This document shows, piece by piece, positions 34,385-46,149 of a stretch of DNA of 64,000 nucleotides (its first letter is position 1; every line of letters starts with the position of its first letter). The stretch comes from Inia geoffrensis. Lineage: Eukaryota > Chordata > Mammalia > Artiodactyla > Iniidae. The stretch spans positions 18,086,835 through 18,150,834 of the forward strand of contig CM070904.1 of assembly GCA_036417435.1 (NCBI GenBank). The letters are read 5' to 3'. Position numbers and translations under genes: made by a program. The notes under the pieces were generated by a model that had not been told where the DNA came from, did no database searches, and saw only the letters and a list, made by a program, of their open reading frames with translations.

Positions 34385-34825
34385 TTCTTAAAGCATGGTC
34401 CACAGACCCCTGGTGATGTCTGAGACACTTTTGCTGGTTCTCAAGCTCAAAACTGGTTCTACAATAATTCTAAGACATTATTTAGCCTTTTCATTGTGTT
34501 GCAATTTGTACTAATGATGTAAAAGTAATAGTGGGTAGAACTGCTGGTGCCTTAGCATGAGTCAAGATATGGCACCAAACTGTACTGGTAATCATTGTAT
34601 TGTCAAAGCCACTCACAGGGGAAAAAAACTCCACTAGTTGTATTTAGGAATATCTTTGTTGAGCTGTAAAAATTATTAATATTATTTACAACCTTCGATT
34701 ACATATCTTTTTATTGTCTTCTGTGAAGTTTGTAGAAAATAATTCTACTGCATACTGAAGCATACATGGTTATTTCAAGGAAAAGAACTTGTGCAAGTTT
34801 TTGAGTTGCAAGATTAACTGGCTCC

Positions 34826-34853
34826 TTTTTTTTTTTTTTTTTTTTTTTTTTTT
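34826..34853. repeat. T28 homopolymer inside hAT remnant
   Basis: 28 consecutive T lie between 'ctggctcc' and 'gcgattaac', where the transposon has a shorter T run. Confidence 0.95.
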
Positions 34854-35274
34854 GCGATTAACATGATTCTCCCTTAAAAGAATAATCAAAAAACATAATT
34901 GTTCAGACTCGGGTACTTAGCAGAACTAGTGAATCTGTTACTTCAAAGAAAACAACTGACAGCTTTTAAGTGAAAATTCAAGTTCTGGAAAATACGTATT
35001 TGCCATCCACACGTTGGCAGCTTCCTAGTACTTACAGACCCTCCTGATGAGAACAGTGTGATATTAACAAGTGTAATTGTCTTACATTTTATAATGAAAT
35101 CTGTCAACATTTGGAAGATCCACATAACTCAGTAAACCAGTATTTTTCAAAAGACCAAATGCATGATGTTACAAAATCTTGCATGAATAAAGATCATGTT
35201 CAGAGTATGAAAAGTTCCTTGAAATGATTTCAGCTACTACACTCCAACTGGTTTTTTTTGTTGTTGTTGTTGTT

Positions 35275-35512
35275 AAAAGCACCACTTGGGGCTTCCCTGG
35301 TGGCGCAGTGGTTGAGAGTCTGCCTGCCGATGCACGGGACACGGCTTCGTGCCCCAGTCCGGGATGATCCCACATGCCATGGAGCGGCTGGGCCCATAAG
35401 CCATGGCCGCTGAGCCTGCGCCTCCGGAGCCTGTGCTCCACAGCGGAAGAAGCCACAGCAGTGAAAGGTCCGCGAACCGCAAAAAAAAAAAAAAAAAAAA
35501 AAGCACCACTTG
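35275..35512 (+). mobile_element. CHR-type SINE, short class, nested in hAT, 14-bp TSD
   Basis: The SINE proper (35289-35498) starts gggcttccctggtggcgcag and ends with a run of about 20 A. The perfect target duplication aaaagcaccacttg is at 35275-35288 and 35499-35512. Removing the SINE and one duplication copy rejoins the transposase reading (…CACCACTTG TAGAG…), so the insertion is younger than the transposon. Confidence 0.96.
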
Positions 35513-35945
35513 TAGAGTTTAGGTATTGTATCAAAAAAAAAATCCGCAAATTATCTGAAAAGGTTACTAAAATCCTCCTCACTTTCCAAGTACATATCTA
35601 AGTGAGGCCATATTTTCTTCATATATTTCAACCAAGACAACCTATCACAACACGTTTAATGCAAAAAAAGATTATAGAAACTGGATGTCTTCTATGAAGC
35701 CAGACTTTGAAGAGGTTTGCAAAAATGTAAAATAATACCTCTTATTTTCAGAATTTTTTGGAGAAATGTTTTATTAATATATAAGGTTTATTCTTATTTT
35801 AAATGAATTGATGAACGAGGTTTTTTTCAATTTCAATTCTTCATATGATAAATGCAACAGATATAATCCCCCATCAGTGAAAGCTATTTGAAGTCCTGGA
35901 TAATTTTTAAGAGTATAAAAGACTCTTTAGACCAAAAAGTTTGAA

Positions 35946-36440
35946 ATTTGCTGCCTTAGTATAAGTCGATGTGCTCAATCAATCAATATACCATTATAAA
36001 GTTCAGCAATATAACAAATTCTCTAAGGCAGGGATCAAGGCATTTACTAATGTCAGAAAAAAAAAAAACTATTGAATGACCTTTGTCTTCAGAAAAGCAG
36101 TCACTGACAGTTTTCCTCAGACAGCTTCATGTAATAATGCCAGTAAACCTAGTAAGCTCAGTATGTCTCATTCTGTAAAACAATTATTTCCATCAAGGTA
36201 TAGCAGTCATGATTTTTATTCATGTAATATTTCTGATAACAATATCCAATTAACACATCCACTTTATGTCCACTACATTAATTTTATGTTAAAAGAAATC
36301 CAATAGTGCTCAATTACATTTGCCTCCAAATTAAATTAGCATTACATGAATTTAATGGGTATCTTAATTAAATCATGTTATTAAGAGGATTTTATACAAA
36401 TTAAACTCCACCTCTGCATGGTTCAAACTTCTTTGTGTTA
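35946..36440. other. repeat-free AT-rich stretch, possible conserved element
   Basis: No repeat was recognised. From about 36240 it is dense in TAAT/ATTA homeodomain-type cores (aaattaaattagcattacat, atgaatttaatgggtatctt, aattaaatcatgttattaag). Conservation is only an inference from composition. Confidence 0.3.
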
Positions 36441-36678
36441 AACACGGGATGGGGCTTCCCTGGTGGCGCAGTGGTTGAGGGTCCACCTGCCGATGCAGGG
36501 GACACGGGTTCGAGCCCTAGTCCGGGAGGATCCCACATGCCGTGGAGCGGCTGGGCCCGTGAGCCATGGCCGCTGGGCCTGCGCGTCCAGAGCCTGTGCT
36601 CCGCTGCGGGAGAGGCCGCGACGCTGAGAGGCCCGTGTACCGCAAAAACAAACAAACAAACAAAAGAACACAGGATGG
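36441..36678 (+). mobile_element. CHR-type SINE, short class, with 12-bp TSD
   Basis: Starts ggcttccctggtggcgcagt, has the B-box-like acgggttcgagccc and a (CAAA)n-like tail. The target duplication is aacacgggatgg (36441-36452) and aacacaggatgg (36667-36678), one mismatch. Confidence 0.95.
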
Positions 36679-37104
36679 AAATTCTTTAAAACATAAGGAG
36701 CCTAAGAGTATCTCACATTGCAAACAGAGAAGGAAAACAACGAGGAAATTAACAGAAAATGTAAGCAAGACTCACTTCAGCCAGAAGTGACTTATTGTTT
36801 CTATATTCCTTCTAGTGGTAGTAGAACTTTCTTTTCCACTAAATTATTAAAATCTTTATATTGAAAAAGGAAGCAATGGCAGCACAATTCTCTGAGATTC
36901 TTTAAACTTTTTGAAATCAATTACCAATCCCAGGCTTGTTTCCTTTTATTTTTCCCAAATAATCCAACTTCACTAATTCTTAGGAAATTTTAATTTTATT
37001 AAATAGAATTGGCATGTAATCAGAGCACAATATACTTCATTAACTCAACAGCAAAACTGTCCAGTGCTCTTCTGTATGACATATTACTGTGGTTTCACTA
37101 CTAA
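36679..37104. other. unassigned DNA
   Basis: Nothing recognised. Confidence 0.35.
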
Positions 37105-37337
37105 TAACAATGGGTAACATTCTGTGAGTAATTACTATGTGCCTAGCAATCTGATAATTATTTTGCATAAATTATCTCTGAACTTTGTTACATTTCTGAA
37201 AAGCGGGCATTATTGTCCCTAATTCATAACTGGGGAAAATGAAGCTCAGAGAAGCTAAGGAACTTGCCCAAAGTCACACAGATAGTAAGTGAGAGAACCT
37301 GTTGATTTCAAAGGCTGTTTTTTCCATAATGTTACTT
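37105..37337 (-). mobile_element. MIR SINE, nearly complete
   Basis: 'gtaattactatgtgcctagc', 'gcgggcattattgtccctaa', 'gaagctcagagaagctaagg', 'aacttgcccaaagtcacaca' and 'gatagtaagtgagag' give the reverse-complement MIR order. Confidence 0.82.
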
Positions 37338-38395
37338 CACTAGAGCCTTTAAGAAGTAGCTGAGTGCTCTATCTCTGCAAGCAGAATGCCTTGGTTTGAA
37401 GAAAAAAAGATTTATTACTATGTTATTTGGGAATGTAGAAAGCATAAATGGGATTAAGTTTGATTTAGAGAAGTTCAACACCTAAGCATTACAATTGTCC
37501 CCTTACTCTTGGGGAAAGTGAACATTACACACGGTAAGTATTTGCCTAATATCCAGCTGGGTGAGTCCAGTGCTGATTTTTATTTCATTTTAAATCCTAT
37601 TTCCATTGGTTTCATTCTCAGTAGAGAGCAAAATCAGATGACACTTGGGACCAGGTTCATCTCTTTTCTTAGAACCCCACAGGGTTTCTTCTCTGTCTGT
37701 ATGTTTTGGCTTGGCTTTACTCAGGACCATAATAATGACTTAAAATTGAAAAATAAGATTCAGTCACTGATACCTTCTTGGTAGAGATATTAGATTTTTA
37801 TTTTACCAATTCCACCAGATGTGGGGAATATCATGTAGTTACTGCCAAGAACAAAGCTTCTAAGATGTACACTGATATATAGAGAGAGAAGAATGAAGAA
37901 AGCATGTATGTCACCAAGATGCTGAACTGTGATGAAAAGTCCTTTGTAAGAATAGATACAAGAGGTTTTTGCAGTGGTTGGGAGGGGCAGGGACACAATC
38001 TAAAATTTTCAGTTTGCTTATTAGTTGGCCTAGTACTTTCCTTTGAAACCTTCTCAGTATCCTCCTTAAAACACAGACATAGAACTAAACGGATACTGTA
38101 GAAAAAATGGGTTTTGCTCTGTCATTTGGAAAGGGAGTTCCCAGGCTATTTTGGAGGTAAAGATGGCAGGCACATACAAGGTTGTTTTTTTTTTTTGAAT
38201 ACTCTATAATAGTTTATTTTCACCTCTAATTAAATACTAGATTTCACTGTTTAACCTCACAACATCACTCCATTATGATCAGTTAAATTAATGTTCTGAA
38301 GAGGAAAATGAAGATTTTAATTAAGACAATAATTAACAGGCTATAAGCATCACCCTAACAGCCACCTTAAGTGTCTTCTCTCCACATGCTAATTC
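37338..38395. other. unassigned DNA
   Basis: No recognised repeat or gene. A 91-codon frame at 37509-37784 has no family resemblance. Confidence 0.4.
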
Positions 38396-38634
38396 AGAGG
38401 TTTCATTTTATTTTATTTTATTTTTTGCGGTACGCGGGCCTCTCACTGCTGTGGCCTCTCCCACCGCGGAGCACAGGCTCCGGAGGCACAGACTCAGCAG
38501 CCATGGCTCACGGGCCCAGCCGCTCTGTGGCATGTGGGATCTTCTCGGACCGGGGCACGAACCCGTGTCCCCTGCATCAGCAGGCGGATTCTCAACCACT
38601 GCGCCACCAGGGAAGCCCTAGAGGTTTCATTTTA
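38396..38634 (-). mobile_element. CHR-type SINE, short class, with 15-bp TSD
   Basis: On the plus strand a (TTTTA)n-like tail is followed by gcggtacgcgggcctctcac, and it closes with cactgcgccaccagggaagc. The perfect target duplication agaggtttcatttta is at 38396-38410 and 38620-38634. Confidence 0.96.
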
Positions 38635-39089
38635 GACGAACTAGTCCATTCACTGTTATTCCCTGAAAATGATAGACCCAAGCCCACTTGTGTTCCTTTA
38701 TTTTCCTTGCCTCAAGTTTCTTCATTATTTCTTGTTGCAGTTGATTCTCAAATTGTCCTGCAAGGTGAGTCCCTCATCCCCTCCTGAATCCTGCATATCT
38801 AGGAGAAAAGTCCTGCTCGTTGGTGCACAACCAATTATTTTGCCTTTCCGTGAATAAATGTTGCTTTCCCTCCACTACATTGAAAAATCTTTGAAGGCAG
38901 AGACTATATCTTCTATCTTGTATTTTCAAGATTTTTCATATAAACTGTTGTTGATGACTTGTCCATTTATATAACATGCTTTCTTAAGTATCAGCTGAGA
39001 ACTGAGAAGGAAAAATTGACAAAATTTCTGCCACTGAAACGTCACAGTCTAAAGGAAAAATGAGTGCATCGACAACTAAATTTAATATG
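38635..39089. other. unassigned DNA with possible L2 scraps
   Basis: 'aatctttgaaggcagagact' (about 38886) resembles the L2 3' block (TGAGGGCAGGGACT), and 'gaacgtcacagtct...'-like words near 39035 resemble a reversed L2 segment. Both are weak. Confidence 0.3.
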
Positions 39090-39282
39090 ATATTGTAGAA
39101 AGAGAAACAGACTCACGACATAGAAAACAAACTTGTGGTTACCAAAGAGGAAAGAGGGGAGGAATAAAATAGGAGTCAGGGATTAACAGATACACACCAC
39201 TACATATAAAATAGATAAACAACAAAGATTTACTATATAGCACTGTATGTGTATATGTATATATAAAATATTGTAAAAGGAG
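39090..39282 (+). mobile_element. very short 5'-truncated L1 3' UTR with TSD
   Basis: The body (39105-39267, 163 bp) reads aaacagactcacgacataga, acttgtggttaccaaagagg, tagataaacaacaaagattt and actatatagcactgtatgtg, which is L1 3' UTR. The target duplication is atattgtagaaagag (39090-39104) and atattgtaaaaggag (39268-39282), two mismatches. The last part of the usual 3' UTR is missing. Confidence 0.8.
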
Positions 39283-39535
39283 TCCCAACTTGAAATTAGA
39301 CTTTTAGGGCATTTTAAAATAATTGGTGAATAATCCTAACAGAGGTTAATTCATATGACAGTTTCATTTTTGGCTAAAATGGAACGGGATCGGTGAAAGC
39401 TGGTTTAAATAGAAAACGTAAGTTACATGGCCATAGTAGCAAGAGGAGAACAGAGGTGGTGCTGGTAATGATGAGGGGGCTGGTGTTGATGTTGTTATAA
39501 AGATAATATTTATAGATATTACCTCCCTGGACACT
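39283..39535. other. unassigned DNA
   Basis: Nothing recognised. Confidence 0.35.
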
Positions 39536-39985
39536 TGTTTTTAATTGAAATATAACTGATGTACAATATAATGTTAGTTTCCAATACAGTGATTTAACAT
39601 TTGTGTACTTTATGGAATGATCACGATAAGTCTAATAACCATCTGCCTCATACAAGGTTATTACAATATTATTAACATACTCCTTGTGCTGTATATTACA
39701 TCCCCATGGCTTATTTATTTTATAACTGGAGATTTGTAGCTCTCAATCCCCTTCACACACACTCACACACACACACACCTCTGCTCTGGCAACTACCCAT
39801 TTGTTTTCTGCATCTATAACTCTGTTTTTGTTTTGTTTTGTTTGTTTTGGTTATTTAGATTCCATGTAAGTGACATCATACAGTATTTGTCTTTCTCTGA
39901 CATTTCACTTAGCATATTCGCTCTACATATATCCATGTTGAGACAAATGGTGAGATTTCATTTTTTAATAGCTGAATAATATTCC

Positions 39986-39988
<3 letters not shown>

Positions 39989-40022
<34 letters not shown>

Positions 40023-40032
40023 GTGTGCGTGT
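39989..40032. repeat. (GT)n microsatellite inside L1 ORF2
   Basis: A GT run with two GC interruptions, next to 'atattccattgt'. This is the complement of the position at which the L1 at 22.2 kb also carries an AC run. Confidence 0.97.
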
Positions 40033-42703
40033 ATACCAAACTTCTTTATCCATTTATCTATCAATGGACACTGAGGTTGCTTCCATATATTGGCTATTGT
40101 AAGTAATGCTACAATGAACATTAACATGAATATATCTTTTCAAATCAAGTGTTTTGTTTTCTTCGGTTAAACACCCAGAAATGGAATTACTGGATCGTAT
40201 GGTCGTCCTATTTTTAATTTTTAAAGAAACCTTCATGTTTTCTATAGTGGCTGCACCAGTTTAAAATCCCAACAGCAGGGCATGAGGGTTCACTTTTCTG
40301 CACATCCTTACCAATACTTGTTCTTTGTTGTCTTTTTGATGATAGCCACTCTGACAGATGTGAGGTGGTATCTCACGGTGGTTTAGATTTGCATTTCCCT
40401 GATGATTAGTGATGCTGAGCATCTTTTTATGTGCTTTTTGGCCATCTGTATGTCTTCTTTAGAAAAATGTCTACTCAGGTCCTCTGCCTATTTTTGCATT
40501 GTTTGGTTTTTTGATATTGAGTTCTATGAGTTCTTTATGTATTTTGGATATTAACACATTTTCAGATATACTGTTTCCAAATATCTTCTATTCAGTAAGT
40601 GGTCTTTTCGTCTTGTTGATAGTTTCCTTTTCTGTGCAAAAGCTTTTTAGTTTGAAGTAGCCCCATTTATTTATTTTGGCTTTTGTTGACCTTGCCTGAA
40701 AACACGTATGCAGAGAAATACTGCTAAGACCAATGTCAAAGTGTGTACTGCTTATGTTTCCTTCTAGTAGTTTTATAGTTTCAGGTCTTACATTCAAGTC
40801 TTTTATCCATTTTGAGTTCATTTCTGTATATGCTGTGAGAAAGTAGTCCAGCTGGATTCTTTTACATGTGGCTGTCCTGTTTTCTCAACACAATTTATTG
40901 AAGAGGCTGTCTTTTCTCCATCATATATTCTTGCCTTTTTGTCATAGACTAATTGACTGTGTAAGTGTAGGTTTATTTCTGGGCTCTCTATTCTGTTCCA
41001 TTGATTTATATGTCTTTTTTGTACCAGTACCATACTGTTTTGATTACTGTAGCTGTGTAGTATAGTTTGAAATCAGGGAGCATGATACCTCCAGCTTTGT
41101 TGTTTCTCAAGATTGCTTTGGTTATTTGAGGTCTTTTGCATTTCCACACAAATTTTAGAATTATTTGTTCTAATTCTGTGGAAAATGTCATTGGTATTTT
41201 GATAGAGATTTCATTGAATCTGTAGGTTGCCCTGTGTAGTATTTTAACAATATTAATTTTAACAATATTAATGTTAACAATATTATTTCTTCCAACTCAT
41301 GAGCACGGCATATCTTTCCATTTGTTTGTGTTGTCTTCAATTTATTTCATTAATGTCTCACAGTTTTCAGAGTAAAGTTTTGTACCTCTTTGGTTAGATT
41401 TGTTCCTAGGTATTTTATTCTTTTTGATGCAATTGTAAATGGGACTCTTTTTCTTAACTTCTCTTTTGTTTGTTATTTGCATATAGTTCACTATTACTGT
41501 ATAGAAACACAACAGATTTCTGTATATTAACTGTGTATCCTACAACTTTAATGAATTCATTTATTAGTTCTAATAGCATTATTAGTTCTGAATTCACTTA
41601 TTATTTTTAGCATTGTTAGATTTTTCTATATACAGTATAATGTTATCTTCAAACAGTGACAGTTTTACCTCTTCCATTCCAATTTGGATTCCTCTTATTT
41701 ATTTTTCTTGTCTGACTGCTGTGGCTAGGATGGCCAATACTACGTTGAATAAAAGTGTCAAGAGTGGGTATTCTTGTCTTGTTCCTGGTCTTATAGGAAA
41801 TTCTTTCAGCTCTTCAGCACTGAATATGATGTTGGCTGTGGGTTTGTCTTATACAGCCTTCATTATGTTGAGGTATGTTCCCTCTATTTCCACTCTGTTG
41901 AGAATTTTTTCATAAATGATGTTGAATTTTGTCAAAAGGGTTATTCTGCATCTATTGAGATCATCATATGATTTTTATTCTTCAATCTGTTAATGTGGTG
42001 TTGTTAATGTGATTGATTTGCAGATAATGAACCATGCATACATCCCTGGGATAAATCCCACCTGATCATGGAGTATGATTCTTTTATTGTATTGTTGAAT
42101 TTGGTTTGCTAATATTTTGCTAAGGATTTTGCATCTCTGTTCATCACTGATATCGGCCTGTAATTTTCTTTTTTTGTGCTATCTTTGGTTTTTGTATCAG
42201 GAAGATGCTGGCCTTGTACAATGAGTATGGAAGCATTCCTTCCTTTTCAATTTTTTGGAATAGCTAGAGAAGGTCAGATATTAACTCATCTTTAAATGTT
42301 TGGTAGAATTCATCTGTGAAGCTGTCTGGTCCTGGACCTTCATTTGTTGGGAATTTTTTGATTACTGATTCAGTTTCATTGCTGGTAATTTATCTGTTCA
42401 TATAATCTGTTTCTTCCTGATTCAGTCTTGAGAGATTGTACATTTCTAGGAATTCATCCACTTCTTCTATGTTGTCCATTTTATTGGTATATAACTGTTC
42501 ATGATAACCTCTTATGACCCTTGGTATTTCTGTGGTGTCAGTGTAACTTCTCTTTCATTTCTGATTTTGTATATTTGGGCCCTCTCTCTGTCTCTTTTTT
42601 TATGAGTCTGGTTAAAGGTTTATTAATTTTACTTATATTTTCGAAACACCAGCTTTTAGTTTATTTGATCTATTTAATTTCATTTTTAGTCTCTATTTTA
42701 AAT

Positions 42704-42733
42704 TTTTATTTATTTATTTATCTATCTATCTGC
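42704..42733. repeat. TTTA/TCTA tetranucleotide run inside L1
   Basis: 'atttatttatttatctatct' and the following 'atctg' form a short mixed tetranucleotide repeat. Confidence 0.85.
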
Positions 42734-43472
42734 TCTTTCTTTTCCCTTCTACTAATTTTAGGTTTCATTTGTTCTTTTTTTCTGCTTCCTTTTGTTGTAA
42801 GGTTAGGTTGTTTATTTGAGATTCTTCTTGTTTCCTGAGGTATGCTTCTATGCCTATAAAATTCCCTCTTACAGTGGCTTTTGCAGTGCCCCATAGATTT
42901 CAGATTGCTGTGTTTCCATTTTCTTTGTCTCAAGGTATTTTGTGATTTCTTTTTTGTTTTGTTTTTTTTCTATGACCCATTGGTTGTATACAGCATCATG
43001 CTGTTTAGACTCCCCATGTTTGTGTTTCTTTGCAGTTTTTGTCTTGTAGTTGATTTCTGGTCTCATACTGCTGTGGATGGAAAAAAATCCTTGATATGAT
43101 TGCAATCTTCTTAAATTTACTGGGGCTTGTTATATGGTCTAGCATGTGATGTATTCTGGGAAATGTTCCATGTGCACTTGAAAGAAATGTGTGTTCTGTT
43201 ATTTTGAAAGAAATGTTCTGTATATATATACACAGAGCATTTATATATATAAATTCCAATTGATCTAATGTGTTATTTAAGGCCAGTGTTTGCTTATTGA
43301 TTTTCTGTCTAGTTGATCTGTCCACTAACATAATGGGGTGTTAAAATATCTTACTATTTTTGTACTACTGTCAATTTCTCCCTTTATGTTTGTAAATATT
43401 TGTTTTATGTATTAGGTGCTCCTATGTTGTTGTTGTATATATTTATTTCTAGTTGGGTCTTTTCTTTTCTCC

Positions 43473-44350
43473 TTAGAGACGTTCCTTTAACATTTCTCTT
43501 AAAGCCAGTTTAGTGATACTGAAATCTTTAACTTTTGCTAGTCTGTAAAATGATTTATCTCTTTCAAGCCTAAATGATAGCCCTGCTGGGTAGAATATTC
43601 TTATTGTAAGATTTTTTTCTTTCATCATTTTAAATATACTGTGCCACTGCCTTCTGGCCTTAAATGTTTCTGCTAAAATGTCAGCTGATAACCTAATGGG
43701 GTTTCCTTGTATGTGACATTTCCTTGCTGCTTTTAAGATTCCCTTTTTATCAGTAATTTTTGCCATTTCAATTGTAAAGTGTTTTGGTATGGATATCTTT
43801 GAGTTCATCCTGTTTGGAACTCTCTATGATTCCTGGGCCTGGATGTCTGTATCCTTTCCTAGGTTACAAAAGTTTACAGCTATTATTTCTTCAAATAATT
43901 TCTTGGCCCTTTTCTCTTTCTCTTCTCCTGGTACCTCTATAAAGTGAATATTAGTACATTTGATGTTATCCCAGAGGGCTCTTAAATTATCCTCATTTTT
44001 TTAAAATTATTTTTTCTTTTTTCTGTTTAGCCTGGGTGATTTCCATTACTCTCTCTTCCAATTCACTCATCTGTTCCTCTGTATCATCTAATCTGCTGAT
44101 TTCTTCTTTTGTTTTTTGTTTCAGTTACTGTATTCTTCAGCTCTGTTTTTCTTTTTATTTTCAAACTTTGCTGCAATTTTCACTGTGTTCATTCATTCTT
44201 CTCCCAAGATCGCTGAGCAACTTTATGATCATTACCTTGAACTCTTTATCAGATAGACTGCTTATCTCCACTTCATTTAGTTCTTTTCCTGAAGTTGTCT
44301 TGTCCCTTCAGTTAGAACATATTCTTTTGTCACCTCCTTTTGCCTAATTC
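43473..44350 (-). pseudogene. L1 ORF1p relic
   Basis: The clearest part is an open 111-codon frame (43808 down to 43473). It reads PIRLSADILAETFKARRQW, FKMMKEKNLTIRIFYPA and KLALREMLKERL, the RRM and C-terminal domain of the L1 RNA-binding chaperone ORF1p. Upstream (43810-44350) the coiled-coil part is only recognisable at nucleotide level (complements of 'actctctcttccaattcact' and 'gaactctttatcagatagac'). It is broken. Confidence 0.85.
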
Positions 44351-44870
44351 TCTGTTTTTTGTTTCTATGTATTGATATTAGGTAGGTCAGTTATGTTTCC
44401 TAATCTTGGAGAAGCACCCTTATGCAGGAAATGCCCTGTGGTACCCAGGAGCATGCTCCTTTCTGGTGACCAGAGCTATATGCTCTAGGGTTCCCCCAAT
44501 GTGGGCTGTGTGTGCCCTTTTGCTGTGGCCAGGCTAACTACTTTGGACATGCTGGTTAAGTATCACTGGGCCCTGGCCAATTTGGCTGCAAGGCTGTGCC
44601 TAAATCAGTGGTGGCAGGCCCTCTGGAGAGTGGACTAGACTTCCCACGTGGTTGGCTGTGTGACCCAGTGGGGCATGGGGCCAGTGCTGGTCTGCTGGTG
44701 GATGGGGCTGAGTCCCCACATGGCTGTCTGCATGATCCCCCACCCCAAGATACTTTAGTCTGAGCCCCATGCAGAGGGACTACAAGTAGAAACTGAAGAA
44801 AATGTATTTGCAAGGGGTTTAAAAGAATCATATATTGACAAGCACGTTGGAACAGTTTCTTGGCAGTCAT

Positions 44871-45898
44871 AGACCTGATGGGGTTTTAAAAGGCTACTTA
44901 AAAAAAAAAAAGACTCATAAGTAACCTGATGAAAGCAATTCTTTGGAAGGTCACTTCATGCAGGACATTAAGTTAGAATTGGAAGGGAGAAAATAGAATT
45001 CTTATTTCCAACAGCTGTGGCAAAATTGTTCAATTATTTTGATGTTTGAAAAAATGTTAAGAATATTCTGATGTTTGCATTTTCACCTAGTTATTTGAAA
45101 ACTACATTGTTTTCTGATTCCTTAAAATACATTTGACTTTGTGTTAAATATTTCCATGTTGTTGTTAACTATACTTGCATGTTTCAACTGTTTCTAAACT
45201 GAAACAAGAGATTTTAATTTCTTCAATTTTTCTTAAAATTTGCTCTCATTATCCATACATGGATAAACATATATTCTGAAATCCTTTTTGTTATTTATCA
45301 GAGTCCATATTGTTCATTATTGTCATAAGGTTCTTGTCTCATTCCTATCTACAATGTCTAAATCATTCAGCCAGTTGTATTGATGAGGAATAAATGCCTG
45401 CCAACGTTCCACAACAGTGTCTTTCCTTCCCACTGTTCTGATCCATTGCTTCCTCATTATATTCTTTTTAATCAGTATCAGTGATTCCTGATAATGCCCA
45501 AGTTTGAGCTTTCAGGCTTAAATCTGTACATTAAAAATGATGTAGAAATTGTGGCTTTTATGCAGACAAAAAGAAAAAACAACCCCACTCTCTTTGTCTC
45601 ATATATACAGAGTACTATTTCTGGCTTGAATTATCAGAGTGTTTGGTTCAATAATCCAGTTTATTTTATACTGATTATATTTCTGCAGTGCTAAATATGC
45701 CTAAAGTCACAAAAATATCACAAAATCTAGTCTTCCATGTAAAGTTTCAGTTATATGATTTGTTGGGTTTTTTCGTTTGTTTTTTTGTTATGCTTTAATC
45801 CCCACCAGGACTTTTGTTATTTAAAATAATAATACTGCAAACATACAAAGCTTTTGGTCAAAATCCTCCCTGCCCATTACTTTAAAAAACTTTTTCTT
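44871..45898. other. unassigned AT-rich DNA
   Basis: No gene or identifiable repeat. Confidence 0.4.
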
Positions 45899-46114
45899 GG
45901 CTTCCCTGGTGGCGCCGTGGTTGAGAGTCCACCTGCCGACGCAGGGGACACGGGTCCGTGCCCCGGTTTGGGAGGATCCCACATGCCGCGGAGCAGCTGG
46001 GCCCGTGAGCCATGGCCGCTGAGCCTGTGCGTCCGGAGCCTGTGCTCCACAACGGGAGAAGCCACAACACTGAGGGGCCCGCGTACCGCAAAAAAAAAAA
46101 AAAAAAAAAAAAAA
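45899..46114 (+). mobile_element. CHR-type SINE, short class
   Basis: Starts ggcttccctggtggcgccgt, contains 'tcccacatgccgcggagcag' and ends 'ccgcgtaccgc' plus a tail of about 24 A. The flanks are A/T-rich (ttaaaaaactttttc on the left, aaatttgttaaaga on the right) and I could not settle a target duplication. Confidence 0.94.
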
Positions 46115-46149
46115 TTTGTTAAAGAGACTGTCTGGACTAAGCATTCTAT

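Larger units (their letters stand above)
34385..35945 (+). mobile_element. hAT-superfamily DNA transposon remnant with broken transposase
   Basis: The left part ('gcatggtccacagacccctg') passes into decayed transposase sequence. Readable pieces include KTAGALA-like and NCTG-like words at about 34530-34600, 'aagaaaacaactgacagctt' at 34947, 'aaatctgtcaacatttggaa' near 35100, and after the nested SINE PLVEFRYCIKKKIRKLSEK (about 35505-35560). The last is the start of the hAT C-terminal dimerisation domain. 'gccatattttcttcatatat' and 'aagtttgaaatttgctgcct' close it, the latter being the 3' terminal inverted-repeat side. Frameshifts and stops are many. It belongs to the group that gave rise to domesticated ZBED/FAM200-type genes, as far as I can tell from recall. 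It is not functional. Confidence 0.75.
39909..43400 (-). pseudogene. L1 ORF2p relic (endonuclease and reverse transcriptase), broken
   Basis: Minus-strand pieces are recognisable in order. The endonuclease part is LVDRSTRQKINKQTLALNN with SSAHGTFPRIHHMLDHI (43005-43331). The late ORF2 segment is [20 protein letters not shown] (41006-41191). The C-terminal end is IANIWKQPQCPLIDKWIKK (39909-40127), interrupted by a TG/CA microsatellite. The reverse transcriptase lies between them in several frames with stops. ORF2p in active L1 nicks DNA and copies L1 RNA; here it is not expressible. Confidence 0.88.
39536..44870 (-). mobile_element. nearly full-length LINE-1, minus strand, inactive
   Basis: About 5.3 kb that reads, from high to low coordinate, as 5' UTR (about 44870-44350, GC-richer), ORF1 (about 44350-43470), ORF2 (about 43400-39900) and 3' UTR (39900-39536). 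The 3' UTR contains a CA-rich run at 39755-39778. Frames are broken throughout. Part of the ORF2 endonuclease N-terminus is missing between about 43420 and 43470. A 17-bp unit is repeated about three times at 41235-41286 (ttttaacaatattaa). I found no target duplication. Divergence suggests an older insertion than the TSD-flanked L1s of this window. It is the largest single element here. Confidence 0.93.
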
